A stretch of DNA of 45,606 nt from an uncultured Porphyromonadaceae bacterium (GTDB taxonomy: Bacteria > Bacteroidota > Bacteroidia > Bacteroidales > Muribaculaceae). The stretch lies in the NCBI GenBank assembly GCA_947175295.1, contig CAMWMK010000021.1, forward strand, positions 1-45,606, in the 5' to 3' direction. Position 1 is the first letter of the stretch. Each line of letters starts with the position of its first letter. The notes under the pieces were generated by a model. The model was not told the origin of the DNA and made no database searches. It saw nothing but the letters and a program-made list of their open reading frames with translations. Shown here in pieces: positions 7,476 through 16,404 of the stretch. The position numbers and the translations under genes were made by a program.

Positions 7476-8339
7476 TCATTCGCAGCTGCCGCAGTTGGAG
7501 CATCCGCTGCAGGTAAGGCGTGAACCGCAGGTAGCGCAATGATCCCGGAAAAACGGTGTGTAGGCTTCCGGCTCAAACAGTGATCCGGGGGTAGTTTGCA
7601 GGTCGAAGATAGGTTTGCCGAAGCTTCTGCTCAGTCCTGACTTGAAGGCCTGGGTGCTCTGTATCCGTTTGGAGGGTATGCGGTAGGTGCGACCGCCTTT
7701 TTCAAAAAGGGTACCGGTCTCAATGAAATTGAATGTAACCTCATTCTCGATGCACTGTCGGGATAAGCTTTCCACCCACTTGTAGCGACATACCCTTGCG
7801 CCGTCATAGTTCTCTCCTCCGCATAACACCTCTTCAATCTGTCCGCTGGCGAGATACGTCCTTGCGTCGATAGCTCCTATGAATGGCGCCGCCATGAATC
7901 CCTTATGTTTTGCCGGGATGGAAAGTAGGATAGGCAGACGTTCGTCGGCTCGTCGTTGGTTTTCGCATGTCACGGACAGCATGACGTTGGGATAACCCTC
8001 TCCCCAGTCTGGCGGCAGACATTCGGCTATGCGGTAGGCTCGTTTTGTAAGCAGTCGGAACGCTATGTCGGGACGCTGGCGCATCATCTTCCATACCTCC
8101 GGTCGCCATTCGTCGGCTTCATCCACAAAGAAATCAGTAGACAGGCATACATTGACATGCATGCCTGCCTTCAGCTTGAAGTTGCCTTTACGGTCTCGCT
8201 GTACCGGGAGATTGAAGTTGGCCGTTTTCGTTACTATGGATGTGTCCACGCCTCTTTTCCCGTCAAGGAAATACATATAGCAGTGGTCGCATCCCTCGCT
8301 TATTTTGTGGCATCCGTGCCATGGGTTCCAGATGATCAT
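7476..8339 (-). CDS. DUF5131 (phage Gp37/Gp68-like) family protein
   Basis: A 287-residue protein opening with the family hallmark IIWNPWHGCHKISEGC, followed by HCY. The CxxxxxxCxxC spacing looks like a radical-SAM-type iron-sulphur site. Further blocks are VCLSTDFFVDEAD, FRLLTKRAYR, PNVMLSVTCENQ, LCGGENYDGARVC and the glutamate-rich FIETGT. Members of this family occur in phages and mobile elements and as single chromosomal genes; the reaction is not established to my knowledge. The last 20 residues carry six cysteines as CATCG, CSGC and CGSC, which could hold a second metal site. It lies 30 bases after the response regulator on the same strand, and its end converges closely with the winged-helix gene. 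Confidence 0.82.
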   Translation of the reverse strand: MIIWNPWHGCHKISEGCDHCYMYFLDGKRGVDTSIVTKTANFNLPVQRDRKGNFKLKAGMHVNVCLSTDFFVDEADEWRPEVWKMMRQRPDIAFRLLTKRAYRIAECLPPDWGEGYPNVMLSVTCENQRRADERLPILLSIPAKHKGFMAAPFIGAIDARTYLASGQIEEVLCGGENYDGARVCRYKWVESLSRQCIENEVTFNFIETGTLFEKGGRTYRIPSKRIQSTQAFKSGLSRSFGKPIFDLQTTPGSLFEPEAYTPFFRDHCATCGSRLTCSGCSNCGSCE

Positions 8340-8369
8340 TTACTTTTTAGTGTTTTGGAATTTTTTACG

Positions 8370-9053
8370 TTAAGACTGGTCAGCTGTCAGGATATAACCT
8401 TTCTTTTTAATTGATGTGATTGTGATTTTCGGGTCGGTGAGGAGGCGGCGTAGATATGTGATCTGCACATTAAGGGCAAGCGAATTGGAATAGCTTGCAT
8501 CGCCCCAGATCCTTTCAAGTATGTGGTCGCGTTCGATCAGTCTTCCCTTGTTATCTGCGAGCATCTGTAGTATTTCCGATTGCCTTACGGAAAGGGAATG
8601 GGTCTCTCCTCCGTATGTGATCGACGACAGGTTGGGACGGAATATGGTGTCGCCCAACTGGAACTCCACATCCTGATCCGCGGTCATGCTGTCAAACCTT
8701 TCATGGATACGGGCTATCAGTTCTTCCGGATAAAACGGTTTTGGAATATAGTCGTTGCCTTTGAGTGAAAAGCCATGCAGGCGGTCTACCTTGTCGGTTC
8801 GGTCTGTAAGGAAAAAGATGACTGTTTTCTTATCGTTGCGTCTTATTGTCTTAGCCATCTCGAATCCATCGAGTTCAGGCATGTTTATGTCGAGCAGTAT
8901 CAGGTCGGGATGTTCCGACCGATACATTTCCAATCCGACATTACCGTTGTTGGCATACGTCACCTCATATCCTTCTGCTTCGATGAAACGCTTGAGGAGC
9001 ATTGAATTCTTCAAATCGTCATCAACTAAGAGTATTTTTATATTTTTCATCAT
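8370..9053 (-). CDS. OmpR-type response regulator
   Basis: A 227-residue response regulator. The receiver domain starts NIKILLVDDD, has the phospho-acceptor aspartate in LILLDINMPELD (about residue 55) and the conserved lysine in YIPKPFYPEE (about 105). A C-terminal OmpR winged helix follows, with LSVRQSEILQMLADNKGRLI and IKKKGYIL. The start is set at ATG 9053 because it overlaps the kinase stop as ATGA; an upstream in-frame ATG at 9077 would lie inside the kinase gene. It should bind DNA on phosphorylation by the adjacent kinase. The divergent GLPGLI/receptor operon is the most likely target. The layout resembles RprXY-type systems of Bacteroides, but I cannot claim orthology. Confidence 0.93.
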   Translation of the reverse strand: MMKNIKILLVDDDLKNSMLLKRFIEAEGYEVTYANNGNVGLEMYRSEHPDLILLDINMPELDGFEMAKTIRRNDKKTVIFFLTDRTDKVDRLHGFSLKGNDYIPKPFYPEELIARIHERFDSMTADQDVEFQLGDTIFRPNLSSITYGGETHSLSVRQSEILQMLADNKGRLIERDHILERIWGDASYSNSLALNVQITYLRRLLTDPKITITSIKKKGYILTADQS

Positions 9054-10528
9054 TGTGGCAGTCTTATGGTAAAGCATGTTCCTTTTCCTTCTGTACTTTC
9101 AACGGATATATCTCCGCCATGGGCATCAATGAGCAGTTTTACGTATGCAAGTCCAAGTCCCATTCCGGGTTGCTCGCCGGTTGATGCCTTTCCTCGGTAA
9201 AACCGCTTGAAAATATGCTTCAGATCGCTTGCCGGAATACCGTAGCCTGTATCGGTTATTTTCAGCTCCACTCCATCGTTGTCTTCAGAGGCTTCTGCTT
9301 TGATTTCCACATCCTGACCGGAGTATTTCACTGCGTTTTCAATAAGGTTGTTGATGATGTTCATAAGGTGGGTTTTATCGGCTGATACTTCCAGGTTCAT
9401 GTCAATTTCGTTTATTATATCGACATTCTTGTCTGCGGGATTCGTCATGGTTGCCGTCACCTCGTCTAATAGGTTATGTAAGCTTACCTGTTGTATGTTA
9501 AGCGGAATTTGTTCTACGTTGTTGAATGTAATGTCTCTGAGTTTTGAGAAATAGGCCGAAAGATTGTCAAGGGAATTTCTTGTCTCGCGTAGAAGATCCT
9601 GCCTTGTCTCCTTGTCTTTCATCATGTGCTCGTTTTCTATGCCGGATACACACATTTTCAGTGTGGATATAGGGCGTTTCAGTTCATGGATCATCGTAGT
9701 CACAAAACTGTTGCGTATATTGTCAAGACGGGTGAGCTTTAATATCGTAGAGAATTGAAGAAGGAGGCAGACGATAAGGAAAACCGATAAAATCGCAATG
9801 ACGATAAGGCTACCGATCATATCATGAAAGATCTCGGCTATCGGAATACGGTATGTGATGATGACGCTTTTTCTTTCCATTTCAGAATATGGAACCGAAA
9901 ATATGGTTTCTGGATCCATGACACTGGCGTGTTTCAGTATCGTAGGCGTCCATTCTATACTGTCGGAAACAGTAAGCCTTACTTCTGAATATAGTCCAAT
10001 TGAGTTTAAATGAGTCTCTACGGCATCTATCGTCAATGGAGACATGAACTCTGTGTCGGCGTGGGTCAGAGCTGCCCATACGGCGCCTTTGGAAGGAGCG
10101 TCTGTTACGTCACAGGTCACGGTTTTTGTCTTAATTGCCTCATCTCCGTTGCTGAGTATAAGATCCAGTTTCTCTATTTCTTCATTGGTGAGTGGACTGC
10201 CTGGTTTTATACCGAGCAATTCATGGATATTGTATTCACGTGAAATGATGGTAGCCAGATGATGCATGTGTGAATCATTATCAACGGAATCTTTTAGGAT
10301 ATAGGAAGCCTGATGATTGAGCACTAGTTCTGTTGTGTCGGTATTGACTATGGTCTCATGTCTTCGATTCAGATTGGTAATTGACTCAACGATTCTTGCA
10401 TATGCCGAGTTCTGGACTTCAGTGATGGTAAACTTATATCTTCCATATAGCCAATACACCTGCATTCCGAGAAATGCAAGAATCGCCAAGATGGTTATGA
10501 TGTAGAGGGTTTTGATTTTTCTTTCCAT
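9050..10528 (-). CDS. Membrane sensor histidine kinase
   Basis: A 492-residue kinase. A first membrane helix lies at about residues 7-29 and a periplasmic sensor of about 200 residues follows, with no recognised fold. A second membrane helix (IGSLIVIAILSVFLIVCLLL) precedes the kinase core. The H-box is MIHELKRP with histidine near 281. The N-box is NLIENAVKYSG, the G1 box DTGYGIP and the G2 box GMGLGLAYV. The protein ends LRLPQ at a TGA that overlaps the regulator's start. A TAATTTTG box lies 20 bases before its start. The signal is unknown; divergent outer-membrane genes suggest an envelope signal. Confidence 0.94.
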   Translation of the reverse strand: MERKIKTLYIITILAILAFLGMQVYWLYGRYKFTITEVQNSAYARIVESITNLNRRHETIVNTDTTELVLNHQASYILKDSVDNDSHMHHLATIISREYNIHELLGIKPGSPLTNEEIEKLDLILSNGDEAIKTKTVTCDVTDAPSKGAVWAALTHADTEFMSPLTIDAVETHLNSIGLYSEVRLTVSDSIEWTPTILKHASVMDPETIFSVPYSEMERKSVIITYRIPIAEIFHDMIGSLIVIAILSVFLIVCLLLQFSTILKLTRLDNIRNSFVTTMIHELKRPISTLKMCVSGIENEHMMKDKETRQDLLRETRNSLDNLSAYFSKLRDITFNNVEQIPLNIQQVSLHNLLDEVTATMTNPADKNVDIINEIDMNLEVSADKTHLMNIINNLIENAVKYSGQDVEIKAEASEDNDGVELKITDTGYGIPASDLKHIFKRFYRGKASTGEQPGMGLGLAYVKLLIDAHGGDISVESTEGKGTCFTIRLPQ

Positions 10529-10547
10529 TTGGTCTCATCTTATGGTG

Positions 10548-10555
10548 CAAAATTA
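10548..10555 (-). promoter_or_regulatory. -7 box (TAATTTTG) of the kinase/regulator operon
   Basis: On the minus strand TAATTTTG lies 20 bases before the kinase ATG. It is back to back with the GLPGLI promoter in a 204-base divergent region, where the response regulator could control both sides. Confidence 0.6.
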
Positions 10556-10675
10556 CATAAAAATTCCAATATACGCTATTTTTTTAGCATGTAAGTTCTG
10601 TCGGAGTAATAATTTAGTAATAATTACATAATTTTTCAGTAATGATTATTTTCTTCCGCTTTGAATGTCTCGTTG

Positions 10676-10683
10676 TAATTTTG
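10676..10683 (+). promoter_or_regulatory. -7 box (TAATTTTG) of the GLPGLI operon
   Basis: TAATTTTG matches the Bacteroidetes box 50 bases before the GLPGLI start. There is no TTG at the right distance, consistent with a promoter that needs an activator such as the divergent response regulator. Confidence 0.55.
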
Positions 10684-10732
10684 CAGTGTCGATCGAACAA
10701 CAAACATTCTATAATCTGAAAAATCAATCCTT

Positions 10733-11611
10733 ATGAAGAAGATTCTGATATTTATCGTTGTCTTTACAGTTGCAGCTATAGCGTTCGGCAAGTCGATACG
10801 CCGTACTCTTTCAATAGCGCAGAACTCCGTTCCCGAGACGGAAACCATTGCTGACGAAACAATGGAGTTCGTCTACGACTACCGTTGCTGCGTGGATACT
10901 GCCGGGAGACTGGAAGATAATTTCACAAGCGACGACATGCTTCTCCAGATTGCTCCCGGAGGCATCTCGAAATTCTCAAGCTTTAAGAACCTGACTGTAG
11001 ATTCCATTGTGATGCGCTGTTCTCAGGAGCAGCTTTATCAGGCAGCCAACGATGGAAAACTTCAGAATGGAGAGTTCATGACCATCTACAAGAACTATCC
11101 CTCCGGCAAACTTACGCATACCGAGAAGATCTGTATGGATTGGTTTCGTTATGAAGAGGAAATGCCTATGTTGGATTGGGTGCTCACTGATTCAGTGACG
11201 ACCGTTCTCGGTTATGAGTGCCGGAGTGCAAAGTGCACTTTCCGCGGAAGGGAATGGACGGCATTCTATACCGAGGATATCCCTATTATGGAAGGTCCTT
11301 GGAAGCTCCAGGGTCTGCCGGGACTTATCATGAAGGCTTCGGATGAAAACGGACACTATTCTTTCGAATGCAAAGGCATAAAGTCGAAAGCTAATCGACC
11401 GATCACCATCTATAAAGTGCCCTTCAACAAGGTCGGAAGAAAGGAATACTATGATACGAAGCACCGCTATGAGATCAATCCCTACGCGTATTTTGAAGCT
11501 GCCACAGGTCAGCACGTAACTGTTACTGACATGGAAGGAAATCCTTCGCTTACAGCATACGATCCTATAGAACTTCCATACGACTATATTGAACTTGATT
11601 GGAAGAAATGA
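10733..11611 (+). CDS. GLPGLI family exported protein
   Basis: A 292-residue protein with an N-terminal hydrophobic signal segment (KKILIFIVVFTVAAIAF). The family signature GLPGLI, preceded by GPWKLQ, is near residues 194-199. Other typical blocks are TVLGYECRSAKCTFRGREW with YTEDIPI, and PFNKVGRKEYYDTK. GLPGLI proteins are exported beta-rich proteins of Bacteroidetes, usually encoded with a large TonB-receptor-like protein, and their function is not well established. The gene overlaps that partner by ATGA here. Expression is probably governed by the divergent two-component system. Confidence 0.93.
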   Translation: MKKILIFIVVFTVAAIAFGKSIRRTLSIAQNSVPETETIADETMEFVYDYRCCVDTAGRLEDNFTSDDMLLQIAPGGISKFSSFKNLTVDSIVMRCSQEQLYQAANDGKLQNGEFMTIYKNYPSGKLTHTEKICMDWFRYEEEMPMLDWVLTDSVTTVLGYECRSAKCTFRGREWTAFYTEDIPIMEGPWKLQGLPGLIMKASDENGHYSFECKGIKSKANRPITIYKVPFNKVGRKEYYDTKHRYEINPYAYFEAATGQHVTVTDMEGNPSLTAYDPIELPYDYIELDWKK

Positions 11612-14154
11612 AAAGATACCTACTGTCCATATTCATTATCCTTTGCTGGGTTCTGACGATGATGCCTATAGGCTTGGCGGAAATCCCCGCAAATATCAGG
11701 GGAGTTGTAAAGGATGCCGAATCAGGCGAACCCATTGCCGGAGCGATCGTCAAGGCTAAAGGTCTGTTTACGTCTACCGATAGTGACGGAAGATTCGTCA
11801 TGAAACTTAAGGCTGATACGGATTCCTTATATTTCAGGAGTATAGGTTATGCTTCCCTTACGTTGCCTGCTACCGCAGACATGTCGGATGTGCGTTTGAG
11901 CCGGAAAGAGACGCAACTCAACGATGTCATAGTGGAGGCTCCTGACATATTCGCAAAGGGTGACACTTTGGTGTTCAATGTAGCCCGTTATGCCAATGCC
12001 AAGGACAACGCCATCATTGATGTCATCAAGAGGTTGCCCGGAATAAAGGTCAAGGACGACGGCACTATCGAGTATCAGGGAAAACCTATCAGCAAGTTCT
12101 ATATTGACGGCAATGACTTCGTCGGCGGACAATACGGCCTCGCTACCGACAACATATCACATAAGGATGTCAAGTCGGTGGAGGTGATGGAGCGTCATCA
12201 ACCTGTAAAGGCTCTCGAAGGGATAGAGTTTCCGGAGGAAGCGGGAATCAATCTGACGCTGAAGGAGGATGCCCGCAGCCGATGGGTAGGTGTGGCGAAG
12301 GCCGCAGCGGGCGTGCAACCGTTTCTTTACGATGGTTCATTGTTTTCCATGCGTATGGCCCGTAAGGTTCAGAATATGTTCACTCTGAAGGCGGATAATA
12401 CCGGATGGAATCCGGCGAATGAAATCCGCGACCATAGTTTCGGCGAGATGTTCTCATGGGATTATAAATCATCCTTATGGCCTGAATATATAAAGGCTGA
12501 CATCATCAGCGTTCCCTTATCGGAGAAGCGGACGCGCGACAATCTGTCGTGGATTGCTGACGCCATAACGGCCTGGAAGTCAGACGACACTTCAATGCGT
12601 CTGAAATTGAATTATATGGGAGATCGTCTTGACTTTATGTCAGGAGTGAAGACGGCATATTTCAGTGAACTTATCCCTGTCTTCAGTCAGTCTGATTTCC
12701 GGCGTAAGCAAAGTCATGATTTTTCGTTGCAGTTCAATAGCGAGACAAACAAGCGCGGCTATTACCTGAAAGACCGGCTTACGCTGTCAGGATCCATAGA
12801 TAGGTCGAACTCTGTCATTACAGGTTCTTTTGACCTTTCACAAAAGGTCGAAAGAAATAGCTTTAGCGCTGTGAATGATCTGAAACTCGTAAGACGTAAT
12901 GAACGTAGGCTTTTCTCCCTTACGTCTCGCAATTCATTCAGTCGCCATCCGGATCGTCTCTTTGTTTATGGTAGCGAGGATATGGGGCAGACCATCGCAT
13001 CGACTGATTTCAGGAGCACTACGGAGACCGGCGTCGGAAGATTCTCAAGGTTCTGGAAATATTATCTTAATGCCGGTCTCGATCTTGACTTTCATAGGAT
13101 GAACTCTATCTTAAGCGGACTTGGAGGATTTGACAGCAATGGCGTCCATGAGGCATTCCTGTCGTGTGTTTATGCGGTTCCGCAGATAGACTATGAGCGC
13201 AACGGGTGGCGTATGTCTGTGAGGGTGCCTCTGAAATGGTGGCATTATTCCGTTGCGGGACAACATGACTACATCAATGTACTTCCTCGAATAAGTGTAT
13301 GGAAACGGCTTACATCGAAATACGAACTTTCCGGATCTTTATCTTACGGTATTGGTTCGCCGCAGGCATATCTATATGTCGATGCTCCTGTGCTGTCAGA
13401 CTATCGAAACCTTTTCATAGCCGGAAATCCCGGAGGATATTCGCATGAATCCGGGCTATCGGTGTCTTACCGTTATCGAAATCCGATCAGGTCGCTCTTC
13501 TTCAATGTTTCCTCAGGATATGGTCGCTATAGGAATTCCCTTATGTTGAGCCAGAAATTCATAGACGATTTCATCATATCCACCTACGCAGACCGTGTCT
13601 CCCGAAATGACACCTGGTATTTTAAAGGAGGATTCAGTAAGGGCCTTGGACATAGCAGAATGGTGATAGGAGTAGAAGGTAGTGCCAACGTGGTTTCAGC
13701 TTCCTCAATGCGGGATGATGATGTGATTCCCTACACTCAGTCATCGTTTGGAGTGAAACCATATTTCAAGGGGACCGTTCTGAAATGGCTGTCGGCAAAC
13801 TATGAGGCTGACTACGGATATTCCATACTTGCCGTCGATGGCATGAAAAGTCATCATCAATCCCTGCATCAGAATCTTTTTGCTACTGTCAGCATGAACG
13901 ATCGTGTGCACTTCACATTCGGTGCCGAACACTTCCTGACGATGTTTCCGGAAGGAAACACAGCCGCACTGACACTCATCGATGCTTCGGTAATCTGGAA
14001 TGCAGGCAATAAAATAAGGTTGTCGCTTACAGCAAACAACCTTATTGACAAACGTAGATATGAATATGTGACCTACGGCACATTGTCTCGTTCAGAGCAT
14101 GCATTCAATATCCGGCCACGCTCAATCCTCGCTTCCATTCAATATAGATTCTGA
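11608..14154 (+). CDS. TonB-receptor-like outer-membrane beta-barrel protein
   Basis: An 848-residue outer-membrane protein. After a signal peptide (residues 1-28) comes a carboxypeptidase-regulatory-like domain (NIRGVVKDAESGEPIAGA to about residue 105). A plug-like segment follows, with VIDVIKRLPGIKVKDDGTIEY and KFYIDGNDFVGG, and then a long barrel of alternating strands ending in FNIRPRSILASIQYRF with the terminal phenylalanine. The start is ATG 11608, which overlaps the GLPGLI stop; a longer frame begins only with TTG. The family is paired with GLPGLI proteins and is thought to act in transport or envelope assembly. The gene ends one base before the convergent SGNH gene. Confidence 0.9.
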   Translation: MKRYLLSIFIILCWVLTMMPIGLAEIPANIRGVVKDAESGEPIAGAIVKAKGLFTSTDSDGRFVMKLKADTDSLYFRSIGYASLTLPATADMSDVRLSRKETQLNDVIVEAPDIFAKGDTLVFNVARYANAKDNAIIDVIKRLPGIKVKDDGTIEYQGKPISKFYIDGNDFVGGQYGLATDNISHKDVKSVEVMERHQPVKALEGIEFPEEAGINLTLKEDARSRWVGVAKAAAGVQPFLYDGSLFSMRMARKVQNMFTLKADNTGWNPANEIRDHSFGEMFSWDYKSSLWPEYIKADIISVPLSEKRTRDNLSWIADAITAWKSDDTSMRLKLNYMGDRLDFMSGVKTAYFSELIPVFSQSDFRRKQSHDFSLQFNSETNKRGYYLKDRLTLSGSIDRSNSVITGSFDLSQKVERNSFSAVNDLKLVRRNERRLFSLTSRNSFSRHPDRLFVYGSEDMGQTIASTDFRSTTETGVGRFSRFWKYYLNAGLDLDFHRMNSILSGLGGFDSNGVHEAFLSCVYAVPQIDYERNGWRMSVRVPLKWWHYSVAGQHDYINVLPRISVWKRLTSKYELSGSLSYGIGSPQAYLYVDAPVLSDYRNLFIAGNPGGYSHESGLSVSYRYRNPIRSLFFNVSSGYGRYRNSLMLSQKFIDDFIISTYADRVSRNDTWYFKGGFSKGLGHSRMVIGVEGSANVVSASSMRDDDVIPYTQSSFGVKPYFKGTVLKWLSANYEADYGYSILAVDGMKSHHQSLHQNLFATVSMNDRVHFTFGAEHFLTMFPEGNTAALTLIDASVIWNAGNKIRLSLTANNLIDKRRYEYVTYGTLSRSEHAFNIRPRSILASIQYRF

Positions 14155-14832
14155 TCATTCCGTCCCGATCAATTGTATGAACGCTTCGCCAAGAGGCACG
14201 AGGAGATCATGGCCTTCTGCATTCAGGTGCGCCGTATCATTGGGTCCTTGAAAATACTTGGCCCGGAATTCAGGGTTGTTTACCTTGATCACTCCTAAAG
14301 CAGCCATATCAAGGACCGGAATACCTCTCAGGCCGCAGGCTTCTATTATCCGGGCATTTACTTCTTTGAATCCGGGGCGGTCTACAGCCCATGGAGTGAC
14401 AAATGCCAGCCTTGCATCAGGAAACTTACTCCTTAATCCATCAAGGAGCGTGTCAAGACCCTGGCAGAACTCCGACCATGCGTTCTGCTCAGTCTCATTC
14501 CCCACGAAGCCTGTATCGTTGTGGCCTGCGATTACTACGATATAGTCGGCGGAATCAGGGATTTCGGTTTTATAGCGCTCGGTCATGGCAGGTCCGAATC
14601 CGTCTTTAGTACGGTCAAACGCTATTGAACTGCCGTTACGCCCACAGTTTACATAATTCATGCCGAGGTTGGCGGCGGCTTTAGCATGCCATGTCTCGGA
14701 TGAAGGGCGTCGGTGGTTTCTCACGTAGCTGTCTCCGAGGAAGACGATGTTCTTCCCCGCAAGGTTGTTGTTAGCTGCAAATGCGGTCAAGACCGCATAG
14801 AATGCTAAAATAGCGCTTAGAAGTCTTTTCAT
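14155..14832 (-). CDS. Exported SGNH/GDSL-type hydrolase
   Basis: A 225-residue SGNH esterase-like protein with a signal peptide (KRLLSAILAFYAVLTAFAA). Block I is NIVFLGDSYV, giving the catalytic serine. Block II has NCGRNGSS, block III is IAGHNDTG, with the oxyanion asparagine, and block V is DTAHLNAEGH, with the Asp and His. Such enzymes remove acyl or acetyl groups from glycans or lipids in the periplasm; the substrate is unknown. It follows the CstA-family gene by 25 bases on the same strand and is probably transcribed with it. There is no gap to the convergent receptor gene, so no room for a terminator between them. Confidence 0.9.
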   Translation of the reverse strand: MKRLLSAILAFYAVLTAFAANNNLAGKNIVFLGDSYVRNHRRPSSETWHAKAAANLGMNYVNCGRNGSSIAFDRTKDGFGPAMTERYKTEIPDSADYIVVIAGHNDTGFVGNETEQNAWSEFCQGLDTLLDGLRSKFPDARLAFVTPWAVDRPGFKEVNARIIEACGLRGIPVLDMAALGVIKVNNPEFRAKYFQGPNDTAHLNAEGHDLLVPLGEAFIQLIGTE

Positions 14833-14857
14833 GTGTATGAAGCGGTTTTATTCATTT

Positions 14858-16315
14858 TTATTCGGCGGGGGTGAGGTCAGGATCAAGGGCGCGCTGCCAC
14901 TTGAAGAAGAGGAAGGTGCAGACGGCCATCGCCACGAGGCCGATGGCTTCGCTCGCATATAGGGGAAGGCCGATGCCGGCTGCATACGCGCCGAGCGGAG
15001 CGTAGCAGATGAAGCTGACGCAGAGGGCGGTCATGAACATCGCAGGAATCATCGTTATCAGGTAGGCCTTGCGGTGGCGCGCCAGGTAGACGCTGCATGC
15101 CCAGAGCGTGAAGATGGAGAGTGTCTGGTTGCACCATGCGAAATACCTCCAGAGGATATCGAAATTGACATTCAGGAGCAGATAGCAGACGGCTACGATG
15201 GGGAGCGTCACCAGCAGACGCTTCGCGAACTTCTTCTGCTGAAGTCCGATCGAATCGGCTATGATGAGGCGCAGGCTGCGCATCGCGGTGTCGCCCGTAG
15301 TGATCGGGGCCGCTATTACGCCGAGGATGGCGAGGATGCCGCCAAACGTGCCGAGCCATTTTACGCATACCTCATGCACAAGGATTCCGGCGTCCGATCC
15401 ATTGTCTGCCATATATCCGGCAAGTTTGTCATAACCTCCCGTAAACGCGATGGCGGCCGCCGCCCATATGAGGGCTACGATTCCTTCCGACACCATGGCG
15501 CCGTAGAACACCTTGCGTCCATACTTCTCATTGTTGAGGCAGCGCGCCATCATGGGGCTCTGCGTTGCGTGGAATCCGGAGATGGCCCCGCACGCTATCG
15601 AGATGCACATCATCGGGAATATCGGCGCCGCCTCTCCGGCGGGATGGCGGTTGAAGAGGCCCTCCGAGAATCCGTCGGGAATCTCGACTCCATTGAAGAT
15701 CATGTAGCCCATGATGCCTACGGCCATGAAGAGAAGCGCGAATCCGAAGATGGGGTAGAGGTTGCCGATAAGCTTGTCTACCGGAAGAAGAGTGGCGAGG
15801 ATATAGTAGAGGAATATGCAGATGGCCCAGAATGTGGCGTTGAGGTGCTCGGGAGTAAGGGTCGCGAGCAGGTTGGCCGGTGTGCGTACGAAGACGGCGA
15901 TCACCATCACAAGCAGTATGCAGGTGAATACGCTCATCACCATCTTCACCTTCCCGCCGAGCTCGCTCCCTACGATCTCTGGCAGCGACTTGCCACCGAG
16001 CCGAAGCGATATCATGCCCGACATGAAGTCGTGGACAGCGCCGGCGAATATAGTGCCGAGAACGATCCATAGAAAAGCCGCCGGGCCATACATTATGCCC
16101 ATGATGGCGCCGAAGATGGGGCCTACTCCCGCGATGTTGAGAAACTGAATGAGATATACCTTCCATGTTGGCATCTCCACGTAGTCGATGCCGTCGGCCA
16201 TCGTTGTGGCCGGGGTAGGGCGGGAAGGATCTGTTCGGAACACACGTTCTACGAGTCCTCCGTAAAGGAAATACCCTAAGATTAGCGCAGCGAGCGCGAT
16301 GATGAATGATGTCAT
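14858..16315 (-). CDS. CstA-family (carbon starvation) transporter
   Basis: A 485-residue polytopic inner-membrane protein with about a dozen hydrophobic helices. The CstA signature is present: FLNIAGVGPIFGAIMG, then GTIFAGAVHDFMSGM and SLRLGGKSLPEIVG, and further on GFHATQSPMMARCL and APITTGDTAMRSLRL. E. coli CstA and BtsT take up peptides or pyruvate; at 485 residues this is the short form typical of Bacteroidetes, lacking the extra C-terminal helices. Codon use is GC-rich compared with neighbours, giving long antisense frames that are not genes. An 18-base motif shared with two other gene fronts lies 17 bases upstream. The substrate cannot be read from sequence. Confidence 0.93.
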   Translation of the reverse strand: MTSFIIALAALILGYFLYGGLVERVFRTDPSRPTPATTMADGIDYVEMPTWKVYLIQFLNIAGVGPIFGAIMGIMYGPAAFLWIVLGTIFAGAVHDFMSGMISLRLGGKSLPEIVGSELGGKVKMVMSVFTCILLVMVIAVFVRTPANLLATLTPEHLNATFWAICIFLYYILATLLPVDKLIGNLYPIFGFALLFMAVGIMGYMIFNGVEIPDGFSEGLFNRHPAGEAAPIFPMMCISIACGAISGFHATQSPMMARCLNNEKYGRKVFYGAMVSEGIVALIWAAAAIAFTGGYDKLAGYMADNGSDAGILVHEVCVKWLGTFGGILAILGVIAAPITTGDTAMRSLRLIIADSIGLQQKKFAKRLLVTLPIVAVCYLLLNVNFDILWRYFAWCNQTLSIFTLWACSVYLARHRKAYLITMIPAMFMTALCVSFICYAPLGAYAAGIGLPLYASEAIGLVAMAVCTFLFFKWQRALDPDLTPAE

Positions 16316-16331
16316 TGATTGGTTTAATAGT

Positions 16332-16350
16332 TTAAGTAGCTGGTCAAATT
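16332..16350. repeat. Dispersed TTAAGTAG-TG-TCAAAT motif, copy 1
   Basis: Bases 16332-16350 read TTAAGTAGCTGGTCAAATT, matching copies at 37308 and 40177. It lies 17 bases before the CstA-family start, in the reverse orientation to that gene. Confidence 0.6.
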
Positions 16351-16404
16351 ATTTAAATAACGCAGAAGGTGTATGGGATATTACAGTTCTAAGTTCTATA
16401 GGAG

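Noticed and set aside
15074-16072. 332-codon open frame antisense to the CstA-family gene
   Set aside because: Same cause: biased third positions of a clear transporter gene leave the opposite strand open.
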